Positions 16,494-38,640 of a stretch of DNA of 64,000 nt are shown piece by piece. Numbering within the stretch: the first letter of the stretch is position 1; each line of letters opens with the position of its first letter. Both the position numbers and the translations under genes were made by a program. Below the pieces are notes generated by a model. It was not told where the DNA came from and searched no databases. It saw nothing but the letters and a program-made list of their open reading frames with translations. The stretch is from Acanthochromis polyacanthus (taxonomy: Eukaryota; Chordata; Actinopteri; Pomacentridae): contig NC_067117.1 of the NCBI RefSeq assembly GCF_021347895.1, positions 19,040,858-19,104,857 of the forward strand, written 5' to 3'.

Positions 16494-16880
16494 ACAGGGT
16501 GTCCCAAAAAATTTGACATCATTTCGCATGCCAGTAATTTTGGCAATTCTTGTTGAAATAACCTCAAATTTTCACAGAATGTATAGAAACAGATCAAGAT
16601 TTTATATTTAATATTTTATTTTTGTACTGTTTTCAGGTTGAGCCCTGCCGTTCACTCCCAAACAGAAATCTTTTTGGGTCTTGGAACATGCTCACACACA
16701 GTCACCCAAGACTGTGCAGTGTGCCTTCAATGCAACATTTGGAAAACCTTCACCAGCTGTCAAACAAAGCTGGACTTGGTACCAAAAGTTTAAAGAGGAA
16801 GGCTGCTTATGCAGGGCTAAAGGATCTGGTAGACCATCATCAACATCAGCATATTCAAATGTAAAATGGTTTCTTTGTAA
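16494..16880 (+). mobile_element. Mariner-type element remnant with DUF4817-like helix-turn-helix fragment
   Basis: It begins with ACAGGGTGTCCCAAAAAATT (16,494-16,513), a motif typical of the ends of one group of mariner-like transposons. The frame from 16,681 reads TVQCAFNATFGKPSPAVKQS, then WYQKFKEEGCLCRAKGSGRP. This matches the N-terminal DNA-binding region (WY..F.ETGCLCKGKSPGRP form) of their transposases. It ends at a stop near 16,899, with no catalytic domain after it. Confidence 0.7.
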
Positions 16881-17268
16881 ACGAGTACATTTCTTTTAAT
16901 AACAGTTTATTTTTAATAGTAACTGAAGTCAAGTCACTGTCATTTATATATCTAGTTTCAAACAGCAGATGTGCCATAGGGATGTAAGATTAAATGTTGC
17001 AAATTTACCCAACAACTTTCATTGCGTTTGAATGTATTCGTCTAATTTAAATACTGAGGTAAATATCATGTCGCTCACCACACTACCTAATTAAAAAATT
17101 AAGCTGACAATATTAAACAGATAAACCCAACAATTTCAATGATTCCTTTTGAGAAGGCAGTTTGATGACAACCGAATAAAAAGGAGCATTTCATCAACAG
17201 CGAACATTAAAAACATAAATTAAAAGGTAAAAACAGATGACACAGAAGCCCACTGCTATGTACAACTG

Positions 17269-17274
17269 TTTATT
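17269..17274 (-). promoter_or_regulatory. Candidate vdr polyadenylation signal AATAAA
   Basis: This is the first canonical AATAAA on the minus strand downstream of the vdr stop. It is followed within about 30 bases by a GT-rich element. Confidence 0.45.
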
Positions 17275-19901
17275 TTTGATTTGCAAAACATCTGACAAAA
17301 ATAACATTACATAAACACCAATTTATAATAGAAAAAAAGATCTTTGAAAAACAAAATGAGACAAAAGATAAATTGCAATTACATTAGAATTTAGGTTACT
17401 TAAATTTTTTGATAATTGGAGCCATATCATGCTGACCTACAAAGGCAGTTTATGGCTAGTAGCTTGATCAGTATACATGTTTTACAAACATTATATTAAG
17501 TGCGTTCGTTGGTTCGGGCATTTAAATAGAATGTGACATAATTTGGGTTCACAATGCAAGGTAAGAATTCAATGCCAAATTCAAAAGTACTCCTTAGAAA
17601 ACATCGACATTCATGGCTGACAGAGTAAGAAGCCAATCTCCCACTCGGACAACCTTCTCATTCAGATTAGGCTGGGGAACATCTGAAGCCAGCTTTGCCG
17701 ACGCCCTCCCCTGCATTAAAAGGGTCACATTATGGCACACAGCTCTGGGTACATGTGACCATGGCGACACTGTTCCTCAGTATTCACTGATCAATAAAAA
17801 CTCTCAAATTTCATTCAGTGTTTACCTGAAGCAGTTTGACATGATTACAAAAATAAGAAAAAAAGAAAAAGAAAACTTGGTTTGAATTCACCAAAGTGAG
17901 TAGTTGCTCCGTTAATGATACAAGGTCTCAATGGAATTTTTTCCCCCCAATAAGCACCACTAAGTTGCGTACGTTTCAAAAGACACAATCTTCTGATGAG
18001 GCTTGTCGCGCTGCTGTGGGCCGACACTTTGGACGATGCCTGCTTATGTCGTGTCCGTTACACAACACAACTTGGTGATGCTCAAGATAAAAGCAGCATT
18101 GCATGGATACTGAGGATTTCACCCCTCCTAATTCCCCTCGTTTGACCAAAGACTGGTAGGGAATGATGAAGGTGCGGGAACAGACTTTACGACAGAAGGA
18201 GAGGTGAAGACACGAAGAGGGTATGGAGGAAATGAGAAGACAAATCAGAAGGACAAAGTAAGGATGACGTACTACAGAGCATAGGACATGCCGACGGTAC
18301 CAAGTGGAGCACAAACACACCTCTCGCTTCTCCTACTGCCACAAAGTCTTTCAGGTTGTTACTGCTTTAAGGCTGCATTCACTCTGAAAAGTCCTCTTCA
18401 GTTTGCCTTCTAAAAACTATAAAGATACCATTGATATCAGCAATATGGCAGCAAGATTAGCCGAGTCTTTTGCTGGAAACTACATGAATATAAGTACAGA
18501 GGCAAAAGGTGCAGAGAAAGATTTGGAGCAAATGCAGCCTCATTTTAACCAGAGCCCTGATGGTCAGAGTGCAGGCACTAGATTGAAAACACTCCTGGTA
18601 TTTTGTGCGTTAAAAAAAAAAAAAAAAAAAAACTATTGCTAAGTCTGCGAAGAAAAAGCTGTACAAAAAAAAAAACCAGAACAAAAAACAAACTATGAAT
18701 GACTTCATTAGCTGGACTCTCCCAAATCTGTGAGATATCTCTGAGGTAATCATTGAAGTATGACTCATTAGACAGCAATAAATACCAACATGAATACAAA
18801 TATTATAAAAGTAAAAACAGAGGCAAATGCTTAATGCTAAAGCAAAAATCTGAGCTAAAAGAGGTAGGTTTTTTAGGTAGATTATGGTGTACATCCATTG
18901 TGGACACTCCTTTTTGTAAGAACTACATTAAGTTGATTCCATTACAATCCCTGTCCTAAAGGGAGAAGCAAAAAAAGAAAGAAAGAAAAAATAAAAGAGT
19001 TGAAATCCTTTGCATGGGAGATGGCCAACAGTTTTCTGTGACTGTTATCAGACAGGATTTGTAATGGCAACAGTTATAGAAAAACTTCAAAAATTACTCC
19101 TAACATGATAAACTGTAAAGCTTGCTGGTGATAGTGTACCATGAGTTGTATATTGCAGGCATTGTTACTGTGTTATGTTGCCAATTTTAAGGAAATCTCA
19201 ACCAAGATGAGTCATCTAATTTGTGGCGGACTTCCACTGACGCATGGTTTTCAAGTTCCAGTATTTTAACAACCACAATGCAGAGTTAAAAACTTAAGTT
19301 TCTGAGCAGACTACCATGGACAAACCAAACAGAAATCTCCGGGGATGCACCATATTCAGGTTTAACTGTATTTTGCTTACGGTATGCTGGGATTTTTTTT
19401 TAAAGTATCCAGAAATCAACATTTAATCAGATATGATAAAGATATATGTAGTCCCCTGATGCCATGTGCTACTGACCAAAACCTACTTACTCCCTCAGTG
19501 GTGATATAATACATCCTCGAGAGATTTCCTGTTGGGTTTGTAAATCCTCGAGCGCAACTCCTCTTTTACCCTGTTCTTCTGTGGAGGGAACTCTCCCTGT
19601 GGCACCTACATATTCACCAAACGTCCCGCTGTGTTTAACATACACAATTCAACACTGCACCTTGATCTCAAAAATAGAACAAAATCAAACCCATATCTAC
19701 ATACAGAAGTATGTATTCAGAGGGAAAAAAATCAACATGGAGACTTTTCAAAACTTCAAAAGTCAGTGTTCAGTAACCAAGCACATCATACCCCTCATCA
19801 AACTGACATACTATACATACGAGTGGTACTGCCTAAAGACACTCGAGCTTCGACTCCTTAAAGTTCAATCACAGCAGGGTAATTTGCGGGGCCCGGGGCA
19901 T

Positions 19902-19948
19902 TATATATATATATATATATATATATATTTTTATACACACACACACAC
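19902..19948. repeat. (TA)n followed by (CA)n
   Basis: TA units run 19,902-19,928, then TTTTATA and about six CA units. It lies within the proposed vdr 3' UTR. Confidence 0.9.
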
Positions 19949-22524
19949 TATATAATCCCAATGACTTTCAGGAAGAAAATCAAACTTATTATGATTATGT
20001 GAACAGGGGAGCTATCAAAAATTATTAACTATTTGTGCTATGCAGATTATCTAAGCATCAAGCCCCGACTGTCACAGTGACTGCAAAGAGTTGGAATAAA
20101 GCCACAGTGATGTAGAACGGACGTACAATTCCTGTGACAGGTTTGATAAAATCCATGTGGGCTGAACAAATCAAAGCAACAACCTGTCACAAAGCAGTAG
20201 TGAGAAGACTTTCAGCTCAACAACAAACGTGCTCTCTCTCACCATCTTCCTCAACGAGTAACTCTGGTCTACTGAGATGAAGGAAACTCTTCGCCTGACA
20301 TAGAAGGACTGGAGGGCCAATCACGGGAACCGTTTTATCAGATGCCTCGTGTCGCACAGCAAGAGGAAGACAAAAAGCAACGTTCATGTCATCTCAGCAA
20401 ATGAGCACCTTTGAGCAAAGTTGCCTCCAGTGGAATCATTTGCACTTGGCAGGAAACGGACTCAACATTTCTTTGGGGAATTGTCTCGATATAGACGACA
20501 TAATTTTACTATAATCCCACATGCAGCAAGCCACACATTACTGGCCTGTAAACATAAGCGTCTGAAGTCTCTTGGCAGTTTGGTTTATAAGCCATTAGAT
20601 GCTGTCTGATGAAGCATAAGCCAAAGATGACTGACAGCAGAGAGAAGGCATACAAGCTCACGTTCCAAAAGCCACAGATTAATAGCATATATACATTTAG
20701 TTGACTATACTGTGAGACTGTCCAAGGCCCTGGAGTCATCATTTTGATGTACTGTAATGTATCAGGTGTATAACTAGCTTGGTGATCTATATGGCTTATA
20801 TTTGAGAGCAGCACAGTATGATTAGCGTGTCCTCTTTCTGAAAATGAACCTTGGAAATTAACATCAACCCTCCACTAAACAGATCTGTGTCAAAAGCACA
20901 AACAACCGCTGTTTAAGCCATTCAAAACTCCTTCCATCCAAAAAAAGTAATAAAAATAAAGACAAAGAGCATAGTGTTTCAGAACATGGTAATAATTGAT
21001 CATAAACAAAAAAGGGTCAATTGTATTTGCATATATATATTTTTGAAAACAAAGTAACCTTGAAAATCTATGTAGCCCTATGTACAGCGGCAGACATATT
21101 ATATCTATATACCTGGTATTTACATGGTGCAGCCACTAGAGGGCTGCGCAGCATACATCATCAAACAGGAGGGCCGGGGTGTGGAGGCGTGCGGCATTGC
21201 CACCCCACATCCAGGCCCTCAGACATTCTAGAAAATCTACTTCCCAGTCAGAAACGAAAGGGGTGTGATATCTGTGGAGGTCTGAAGCAGCTTCCCAAGC
21301 TCTCCGCCCACCGAGCTCACCGTATACTGAAGAGGAACAATTCATGGAATTGTTTTAAAGGTGTAGTGACGTATAAAACAAAGAGCATCTATTGCAATTA
21401 TATCCATATCTATGCCAATTCCAAGTATGGTATGCAGCTATATATTAACAAGAAGACAGGCCCCTTGCTTTGGCCTCAAATGACTATTCCAGTTAGATTT
21501 GGCATTTTAGCCCTTTAAAAATCTGTGGTAATATAGATACTGTATATCAATACATAGGCTTTAGTAAAAGGTGGTATAACAGTGCTTAGGATACATGTGA
21601 TAGAATTTAACTATTTACAGGAAAATAAACAATTAAACAAAAGAGAAGACTAATGAAAAACTATTTCAAAAGAGAGTAACAAGCCACAATGCTGGCTTGG
21701 TTTGATTGACAGTTAGCAGTGTAAAAGTAGCTAACACATTTAGTGGCTAATTCTCACCTCAAACCAGGCACCCTAAAGTCCTATGAAAACCTCACTAAAT
21801 TACAGACTATGCTCTGTACTCTGCAGTATAAACCTACATAATGACATTTTCCTTCATAGGCTGTGAGGCTAGTCAGAAAACTTGCCGAGTGGCTGCATGA
21901 GTGAAGCGAGCCATGGAGCAGCAAGGTTATTTTTAGGTACTGGAAGCTTTGTGAGAAAGTACTTGACCATACCTTTGGTGAAAGGTGAAAGGCATGTGTT
22001 TCAATTGTATACACAGTCATATACAAACGCTGCCTTGGAGAGAAGTAGATTAAAAACAAAATAAACAAAATACATGAATCATCAAAAGTTCAAAATGATG
22101 TGCAGGCACTGCTTTTGCACCGGTAAACTGAAATGTAGTCTGTACTGTATCTAAACTGTTCTTTGTAAAAGTTACTGTTTCACATAGGTGATGTAAATAT
22201 AAAACAACCCCAGTAAAACCAAGAGGTAGCTCAACTGAATGGCTAAATGAATAACTGAGTATGTTTGTTGTGTTGGTGTGTGCACAACATGTACACACAT
22301 AAAATGTCCAGGCATTTGAAGCAGCTGTTGGTTGATTTAAATACAGACAAAAACACTGTATATAGGCAGAAGTTGTATGTATAGTTCGGTTTGTACTCTA
22401 TGAATTTCCCTTGTTTACTGTGTCTCTTAACATCTGCTTGCTCCCCATACAACCTTGGCCTTTACACCAAGATAGACTTCTTTAGATGTGACACATACAT
22501 GAAGCCACACACAGATAAACACAT

Positions 22525-22554
22525 GCACACGCGCGCACACACACACACACACAC
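22525..22554. repeat. (AC)n with GCGC interruption
   Basis: Short AC tract about 140 bases beyond the vdr stop codon, within its 3' UTR. Confidence 0.85.
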
Positions 22555-22693
22555 TTCTTTCTCTCTTCACTTGCTTCATACTGCACACCTGCATTAAGTT
22601 CATTCATCACATCCTCAGCTCCCTCCCTCCATTTTTCGCCTCTGGGGTCACATCTCCGGCTTCCTCTCCACCGCTGGGGTTCGGAGGTGGCTT

Positions 22694-32028
<9,335 letters not shown>

Positions 32029-33383
32029 CACTAATCAGAGAGAGGTGGAGAAAGAAAAGCCAAGGAAATAAAGACAGAGTTGAAACCACCTACTGGTTAG
32101 AGAAATGTCTTCTTACTCAATATTATACATGCAATCCAAAAAAAGAAAATCAAGAAATAGCCTTCCAATGTTAATGTGTAAAAGTAAATGTATTATTGTG
32201 ATTTTATCTGTGCAGTCTTCCACTTCACTTGATATATAAAAAATGGAAATAGTAAGAGTCAAAGACTACTCATGTTTTTTGTAATTGTGTTTTAAATATT
32301 AGCTATCTTTTATATTCCAGTGATCTCCATGTCAGCCAAACCGATTTGGAACAGATTCAACAAGTCTACCCCTTGGAGATGAACTTAGCTCCAGTGTTTT
32401 TGTCCTGAGGCGAGGAACTATAGCCAAATGAATAGAGTGGAAAAACCCTTATTACACTCCAAAATGCTTTGATTACATTGTCCTCCAAGTATCTTTTTCA
32501 CTTAACAGCCTCATGAGAGGGAGAAAAAAGGCATGTCACCGCAAGGCTAGCATCCTTATAAACAAACAATCACTGTCCTTTTCACAAAGCTCCTTTCATA
32601 TTTTTTTCTTTGCTTCCACTGCAGAGAGAAAGTGAAGCAAATGATGGAAGGAAGTGAAGGGAGGGGAACCTAACAAACCAATACAAACTCCAACAAAATG
32701 CACAAATCAACAGCCATTAAGTTAGGGGCCTGACTGAATAATTTAAACTAAACTGACAGGACTGTTCATCATTCACGTCTAATTAAAAGAAAAAAAACAC
32801 CGTTCTAGGTAAAAGTCTCTCAACTTTTGTTGATGTTTTTCTGTGTAGTTCAACAGTGAATATGAATAACAGCATGCCTTTAAGCTAATTTTACTGACAG
32901 AGCATGTAGCATTTATTAAAACAGAGGATCTGGTCATTCCCGTACTGCTGCAGGCATCATAGATAGCCGTGCCTCAAACCTCTACAGTAGCTACAATAGG
33001 CACCACATACTTCGACCAGGAATATCGGATACATTTGTTACAGTACAGTAAAACATGTCGGCAAATACTTGTCAAGGGAATTCAGTGGATGAGTCGAGCA
33101 GAAAAAACACTTCAGACTGTTTGGCCTCGGCTGTGAGCTCTGGCAAGGTGATGTAAAGAAAACCAAAAGTACAGCAATCGTTTTTTTTTAATCCATTACA
33201 GATAAGCAAAAAATGACATCCAAACAGAAATATAGTAAGACAGGTCTTACAAATAGGACATTTTACTATTTATGTAGTGACACTGACCCATCTATTTTGC
33301 TTTATTATGATTACCAACTACCATCAAGTGACAGAACAGGTAAGGGTGTGTGCTAAATTATTGTTGTTGTTCCTGTCTCATTG

Positions 33384-33957
33384 TAGCCTAGCCGTGCTAG
33401 ACAACCCACGACAACGAATTTAATTCTCTGCCAGGGTGGGTCTAGTTACCCTCCATAAGGCTCGAGGCTGGATTCTTCTAAAACTGGCCAGATGAATCAC
33501 CATGAAGTGTAGAGTCTGAAGGCGGGCGTAACGAAGTGACGACAGAGGTGCGACGATTCTGACAGAAACAACCGGCGCACAATAAACGGTTATCTTTCGA
33601 CTCGGCTTTGGCCACAGCCCTTAAAGATTTGAAGCTAAAATTCAACTTGAAAGATAAACAAAGGACGGCACTGAAGTGTTTCATTGAGAAGAAAGACGTA
33701 TTTGGACTTATGCCGACGAGATATGGCAAATCCTTAATATACCAGTTGGCTCCGCTGGTTGGGAAGCTAATGGGATTTAGCCACAATCCGCCGGTGCTCT
33801 AGGAACTACGTCAGCCTATTCGTTGCGCTGATTGGTTGTATACCTACCCAATTGCTGCAGAGTGATTTGAAAGACAACCTTTTAGCCCGCCTCCCTCCCT
33901 GTCGAGCGGTCCTAGAACCTTGTGCCTTCAGAACATGGGTCTAGCGCAGCCAGGCTA
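33384..33957 (+). mobile_element. 574-bp inverted-repeat DNA element with RecQ-like helicase fragment
   Basis: The ends are 19-base inverted repeats, matching at 16 of 19: TAGCCTAGCCGTGCTAGAC at 33,384-33,402 and the complement of 33,957-33,939. They are flanked by a 9-bp direct repeat GTCTCATTG at 33,375-33,383 and 33,958-33,966, as left by a transposase. The interior frame from 33,608 reads LKLKFNLKDKQRTALKCFIE, then KKDVFGLMPTRYGKSLIYQL and ends at TAG (33,800-33,802). This resembles the Walker A end of RecQ-family helicases (PTGYGKS), with Gly changed to Arg. No transposase is visible, so it is non-autonomous or an internally deleted copy of a helicase-encoding transposon. The superfamily is not settled. 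Confidence 0.75.
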
Positions 33958-36900
33958 GTCTCATTGTGCAATTTGTGTTTCTTTCTTCCACTCAGCCTTT
34001 CTCACATTACAAATGTGGATCCAGAGGTCCTTCAGAGTGTTATACTAGGCAGTACCAATCATCAATCATATTAAAAGAAATTTCACGTCTATCTGACAGT
34101 GTTGTACTAACATTAATTCATGGACACATCAAGATAAGGCTATTTACTATACAACTACACTTGATATCAAGGGGATGAAAACATGAATGGGTATACGTTT
34201 GAAGCATTCACACTCAATGTATCCTAAAAAATAAGGACTTTCCACACTAGTCAGGACTCTATTGGATTTACTCCTTTGTATTATAAGGGTTTACCAAACT
34301 TTCAGGTTCAATCCTAGAAGTTGCAGCTTCTTAATGGTCATAATTCTCGAGTACAAATGTATTTTGTGGACCACTTTTTCTGTTCTGAGATAGCTTTTAG
34401 AATCAGCTACATCGCTATGTTGTTGCAAGTTTGTCTGGGACATGCTTTATCTAAAATGACTGTTTTGGTGAAACTGTAGTCGAGCAGTTGTACCCTAAAC
34501 AAAGAAATCATGCCAGGCAATGTGAGAAGCCTGGCGTTGATCTTTCTCAGATACAGTCTTTAAACAAAGCCCTGCTGGTATTTAGAGAGGTGGCACATTA
34601 TCAGCGCACCAAGTACTCGATGATCCAGCGAAACACAAAAACACAAATCCCTAATTGCTATGATATAATGTAACGTTATACAATCCTGACCAGTATAAAG
34701 GGTTCAGAGCTTTATAATAAAGCATAAAATCAGCCCCATTGTACGTAGGCAAACTACTCCCAGCGGACCTTTACACTCATCACTCACAGTGAACCAAAAC
34801 ACCCATTTACCTTACTATATCATCGAATGATCATTGAAGTCAGTCCTCTGTGATTGCATTCAGCCTTGACAGGCCATTACACTAAATGCACGGTAGAATT
34901 GAGAGAGCTCTAAATAATGCATCAGGTTATTAGACCAGATCTGTACTCATTCCAGTCTCGGGCACGCAAAGCCAGGAAACAGGTTTTCAGCTCTAGGCTT
35001 CTCCTGATTGTCTCACTCTTGAATGATATACATATTGTGCATACACTGTTTGGCAGCATCAATCAAATCTGTCACTGTGGTAATTATGCAAAATATTACT
35101 CTACTGTGTTGCAGTGGCATAAAGTCTACAGACAAAACAGTATTACTGTGCTTTTTTATTAGTTTACAGTGTTGAGTGAAGCTCCATTAAGGACAAAAAG
35201 GTATGGAGTTATTTTTTATCTGAAGGCTGACTAATAGAGGACACTACAAACATTACAACATTTGGCTTGAAACTTGCAAAAAGAGTGTACTCGTAGATTG
35301 TATGATTGCACAAACTATTTTTCCCCCAAGAGAATCAGCTGTGTTTTGACTGTTATTGAAGGCGTAGGGAAACTACGTATTATGCTACAGATTGTATCAG
35401 CTTAAAAACCTGGGAGTCCAGCAACTTTTGGAGGTAACAAATGTTGGATTCCTATGTGCTGAAACTATACAGCTCTCAGGTGGTGAACAGATTTTTTGCT
35501 CCCTGCAAAAAGAAGCAGTTTATTTTATAGCGGAAATAAGATCTTAAGAGCACACTCAGGATACAGGTGGACAGCAAGAAATGGTCTTTGATGCAGAAGG
35601 GATCTGCAATGTTTCTGTGGACATTTTACTATTTGATATTATCAGATTTACTTTTTCCACATTTACCTCTTCTACTGCTGATAAATGTGTAATCATTTAT
35701 TAGAATGTTTTTCTCTTTAATTCCATTTCACCCAACTTCTTACCCAAAGCCAGACATTTCCATCGACTATGGTGGTAAAATTAAAAAGTAGGGGTTAAAA
35801 TGGGCTGCAGGTCACTGGGGCTAAGCTCTGTCCAGCTCCAACTGTAACACATCATTGCTAACTCTCACACAACCCTTGAAATCCTTCAGACACACACAGA
35901 ACAAACAAATGTAAAATATCAGGGGATTTCTTTCTTCTTCATTAAACAGGCCGTCCCACAGCAGCATCTGTGTCTCTGAATAGGCCAGGTGCTGTGTGCA
36001 ACTTCCTTAATCATTTAAATCGTCTGATATGGCATTGCGAGGTTACAGTACTAACCTAAATGCCAACAAGTGAGTGGATTCTAAGTTTACGCGGTGAAAG
36101 AAGAAACAAAGGGGTTGTCAAGCACCATCAAAGCGATCCCTACATTTTTATTTTTAGCAGAAGTCTGACTATCATACTTGAGCTACATGTCCATTTTTTA
36201 TTTGACTTCTTGATTCCTATCATACTCCTTTTAGCACTTCAGGAGCACAGGGATTAAATCTGTGACTAGACCATTGTTTTCAAACTCATTTTCTACATCT
36301 TTACATCCTTCCTTTCATGCAATCACACATGACATATTTGTACAAGTTGTTTACAAACAACAACATCACAATGGCTTTGTAGTTGCAACATGTGTCCCTT
36401 ACAATGCAGTCTTTTTCAGCCACTGCTCAGTCTAATGTTGTAGGTATTCACACTTCTGTAGGCACAGCTGGCATTCTACAGGAATGTGAAGAAACTGATT
36501 TCTGACTTCTTCTATCTTTCTGACAATCAAGATATGTTTAACTTTCTTAAATGAAAAGCGCTAAGCAAAGGTGGAACTGGTTTATTCCAAGACAAGAGAT
36601 GTTTTTTGAAGTTATGATTCGCATCACAGCTCCCATCTTGGGCATCGAATGAACTCTAACAAAGTATCACACACCAGGAATTGCTACAGATCAGTGGTCA
36701 AACGCTACTATAAATAAATGAAATGGTCACATTAGATGAAACGGACAGAGAAATAACGAATGACACTGAAAGTTGCACATATTCCATGTGGAGTGGAAAG
36801 GCATTCGGGGTAATTAAGGCAGCTTGTGTAAACCACATGACTAGAGTAAGAATAAGCTTACACCAGCTGTACGAGACAAATCTCCTGACAAGTTCTACCT

Positions 36901-38399
36901 GATCACACTTTGGATCTCTTATGTTGCTGACTTGTTCACTGAATGCATTCTGTCTTTTGAAGCAGTGGACACAGAATACAAGTGTGATTAAACCACTACT
37001 CACTCAGTCGTAAGTACAAAAATACAGGTTTAACGGTGTAACACTGAATGCTTTCGCTGCAGCACAATTTCCTCTAGCTTCTGTAATCTACTCACCATGT
37101 CACCATTGAGAACATCACAGGGTAGGAATGTTTTCACTCTGCTTATGTGGCCATTATCCCTGGCTACATGGATACTTCAGACGAGTTCCCGTCTACTGCC
37201 CTGTGAATGCTGCTCATGCATTCAGAGAGAGGAAATGCCAGCCCACAGAAGTGAGCAGTGAGAGTAGTGTAGGAGGAGAGAGAGATACACGATAGAAGCA
37301 GGCTAGGGAGGAGTGTCATGAGGGAGACATTAGGAGCTGTGGAGTAAAAACATATATATATGGATACAGCAAGTAGGGGAGGGGTGACCTCTTTGTCACC
37401 GTGACTTTGTGTCACAACGGCCCACTGTAGCCTGCTGGCAGTTGTGGAAATGAGGAATAGTATGAGGAACAGACACAAAACAGTGGTCCAAAGAAAGCTC
37501 TCAACACAAACAGGCTGTTTTTGTTATTTAAAAAGCTGGCTAAAAATACTCAGTCATAAGCCACTTCAACTACTGGCTAAATATAAATACATGTTTCATC
37601 TCTGACAGCACCTCATCTTGAGAAGGATCAGGGGAAAAAGCAATTTTCTATTCATGTTGGAATCGCATTTAGAGTATGATTAATTTCTGCTGGTCCTGCT
37701 TCAGCCCCATTTTGAAATCACGGAGCTGTTTTTTTGTGCGTTCTCTGCGTGTTTGTACACTGATCAGTGTGAAATCTGTCGGCTGGGCAACTGTATTGTA
37801 TGTGTGTGAGAACTGATATTTCTAACCTCATGCAAGTCTCATCCAGGCTGGAGGTTCAAGGCACTGATGTGTTGGAGGTGGTAGGCTGGGTTTAGCCACA
37901 TGTGACAACCACCACACCCTCCTGCTCACCCAGTCAGAGATAAGGGCTGGCTTAGAGTTGCTCAGAATGAGAGCAAGTGTGTTTACAGTGATTCCAAGTG
38001 GCCACACTACAAGGTGGAGTGAAAAGTTGGTTATAAAGAGGGGGTGGACAGAGGGATGAAGGCACACATTTTTCTACAATCTCTACAGGGAGGCACTGAT
38101 AGTGCTGCACTAATACACATGATAACTGACAAAATCTGTTGAGCAATAAATGAAAAATAAAGTACAATGACCCTCACTCCCTTCTGTTACATACTAGCTG
38201 ATTAATCTTGTCGTGAAGTGGGTGTGAAAATAATTTTGTCAGTTTTACAAAATTACAACAAATGGTTGGCACACACGCTCACCCAAACCAGACCCCGAGA
38301 AGGTGTGAGGCAAGAGGGTTATCAAACCATCTGACATGTAGTTTAGACAGACCATAAATCATGTTCAACCATGCTAGGTAATTCAGTTTTATGGGTTTG

Positions 38400-38640
38400 T
38401 GAAGGCATTTGGATCAAAAAAGGACCACCTAAAAACTAGGACTGCAATTAATTTCAATTCTTTCAGTTGATTAATCTGATTCCTAGATGGCTGATCATCA
38501 AAAGTCTTTAAAATAACCTCAAGTTGGAGGAAAATAATATTTCCTTAAGTTCAAATGTTGCACTAACTGTTCAACAGCCATATATATTCAATTTCAGAAA
38601 TACAAAAGAAAAAAAATTCTATTTGGCCCAGCCAGTTTTT
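38400..38640. repeat. Degraded dispersed repeat, GATTAATC-type
   Basis: The stretch GACTGCAATTAATTTCAATT through GTTGATTAATCTGATT resembles the very common fish repeat built around CTGCAACTAATGATTA...GATTAATC. It is heavily diverged. A similar trace (GGCTGCAACTAATACTCAG) sits near 3,407. Confidence 0.4.

Larger units (their letters stand above)
17269..22693 (-). other. vdr: Probable long 3' untranslated region of vdr
   Basis: Below the vdr stop codon the minus strand lacks the AATAAA signal for about 5.4 kb, until 17274-17269. There AATAAA is followed by a GT-rich stretch (TGGGCTTCTGTGTCATCTG), as expected of a cleavage site. One weaker ATTAAA occurs near 19,428-19,423. The stretch is AT-rich and holds no convincing ORF. 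It includes an (AT)n/(CA)n tract at 19,902-19,948, a poly-A tract at 18,613-18,631 and an (AC)n tract near 22,525-22,554. Human VDR also has a multi-kilobase 3' UTR. The extent is inferred; a shorter UTR ending near 19.4 kb is the main alternative. Confidence 0.5.

Noticed and set aside
21110..21360. GC-richer patch with a 69-codon minus ORF in the vdr 3' region
   Set aside because: No similarity and no splice signals tying it to a gene. Taken as part of the 3' UTR.
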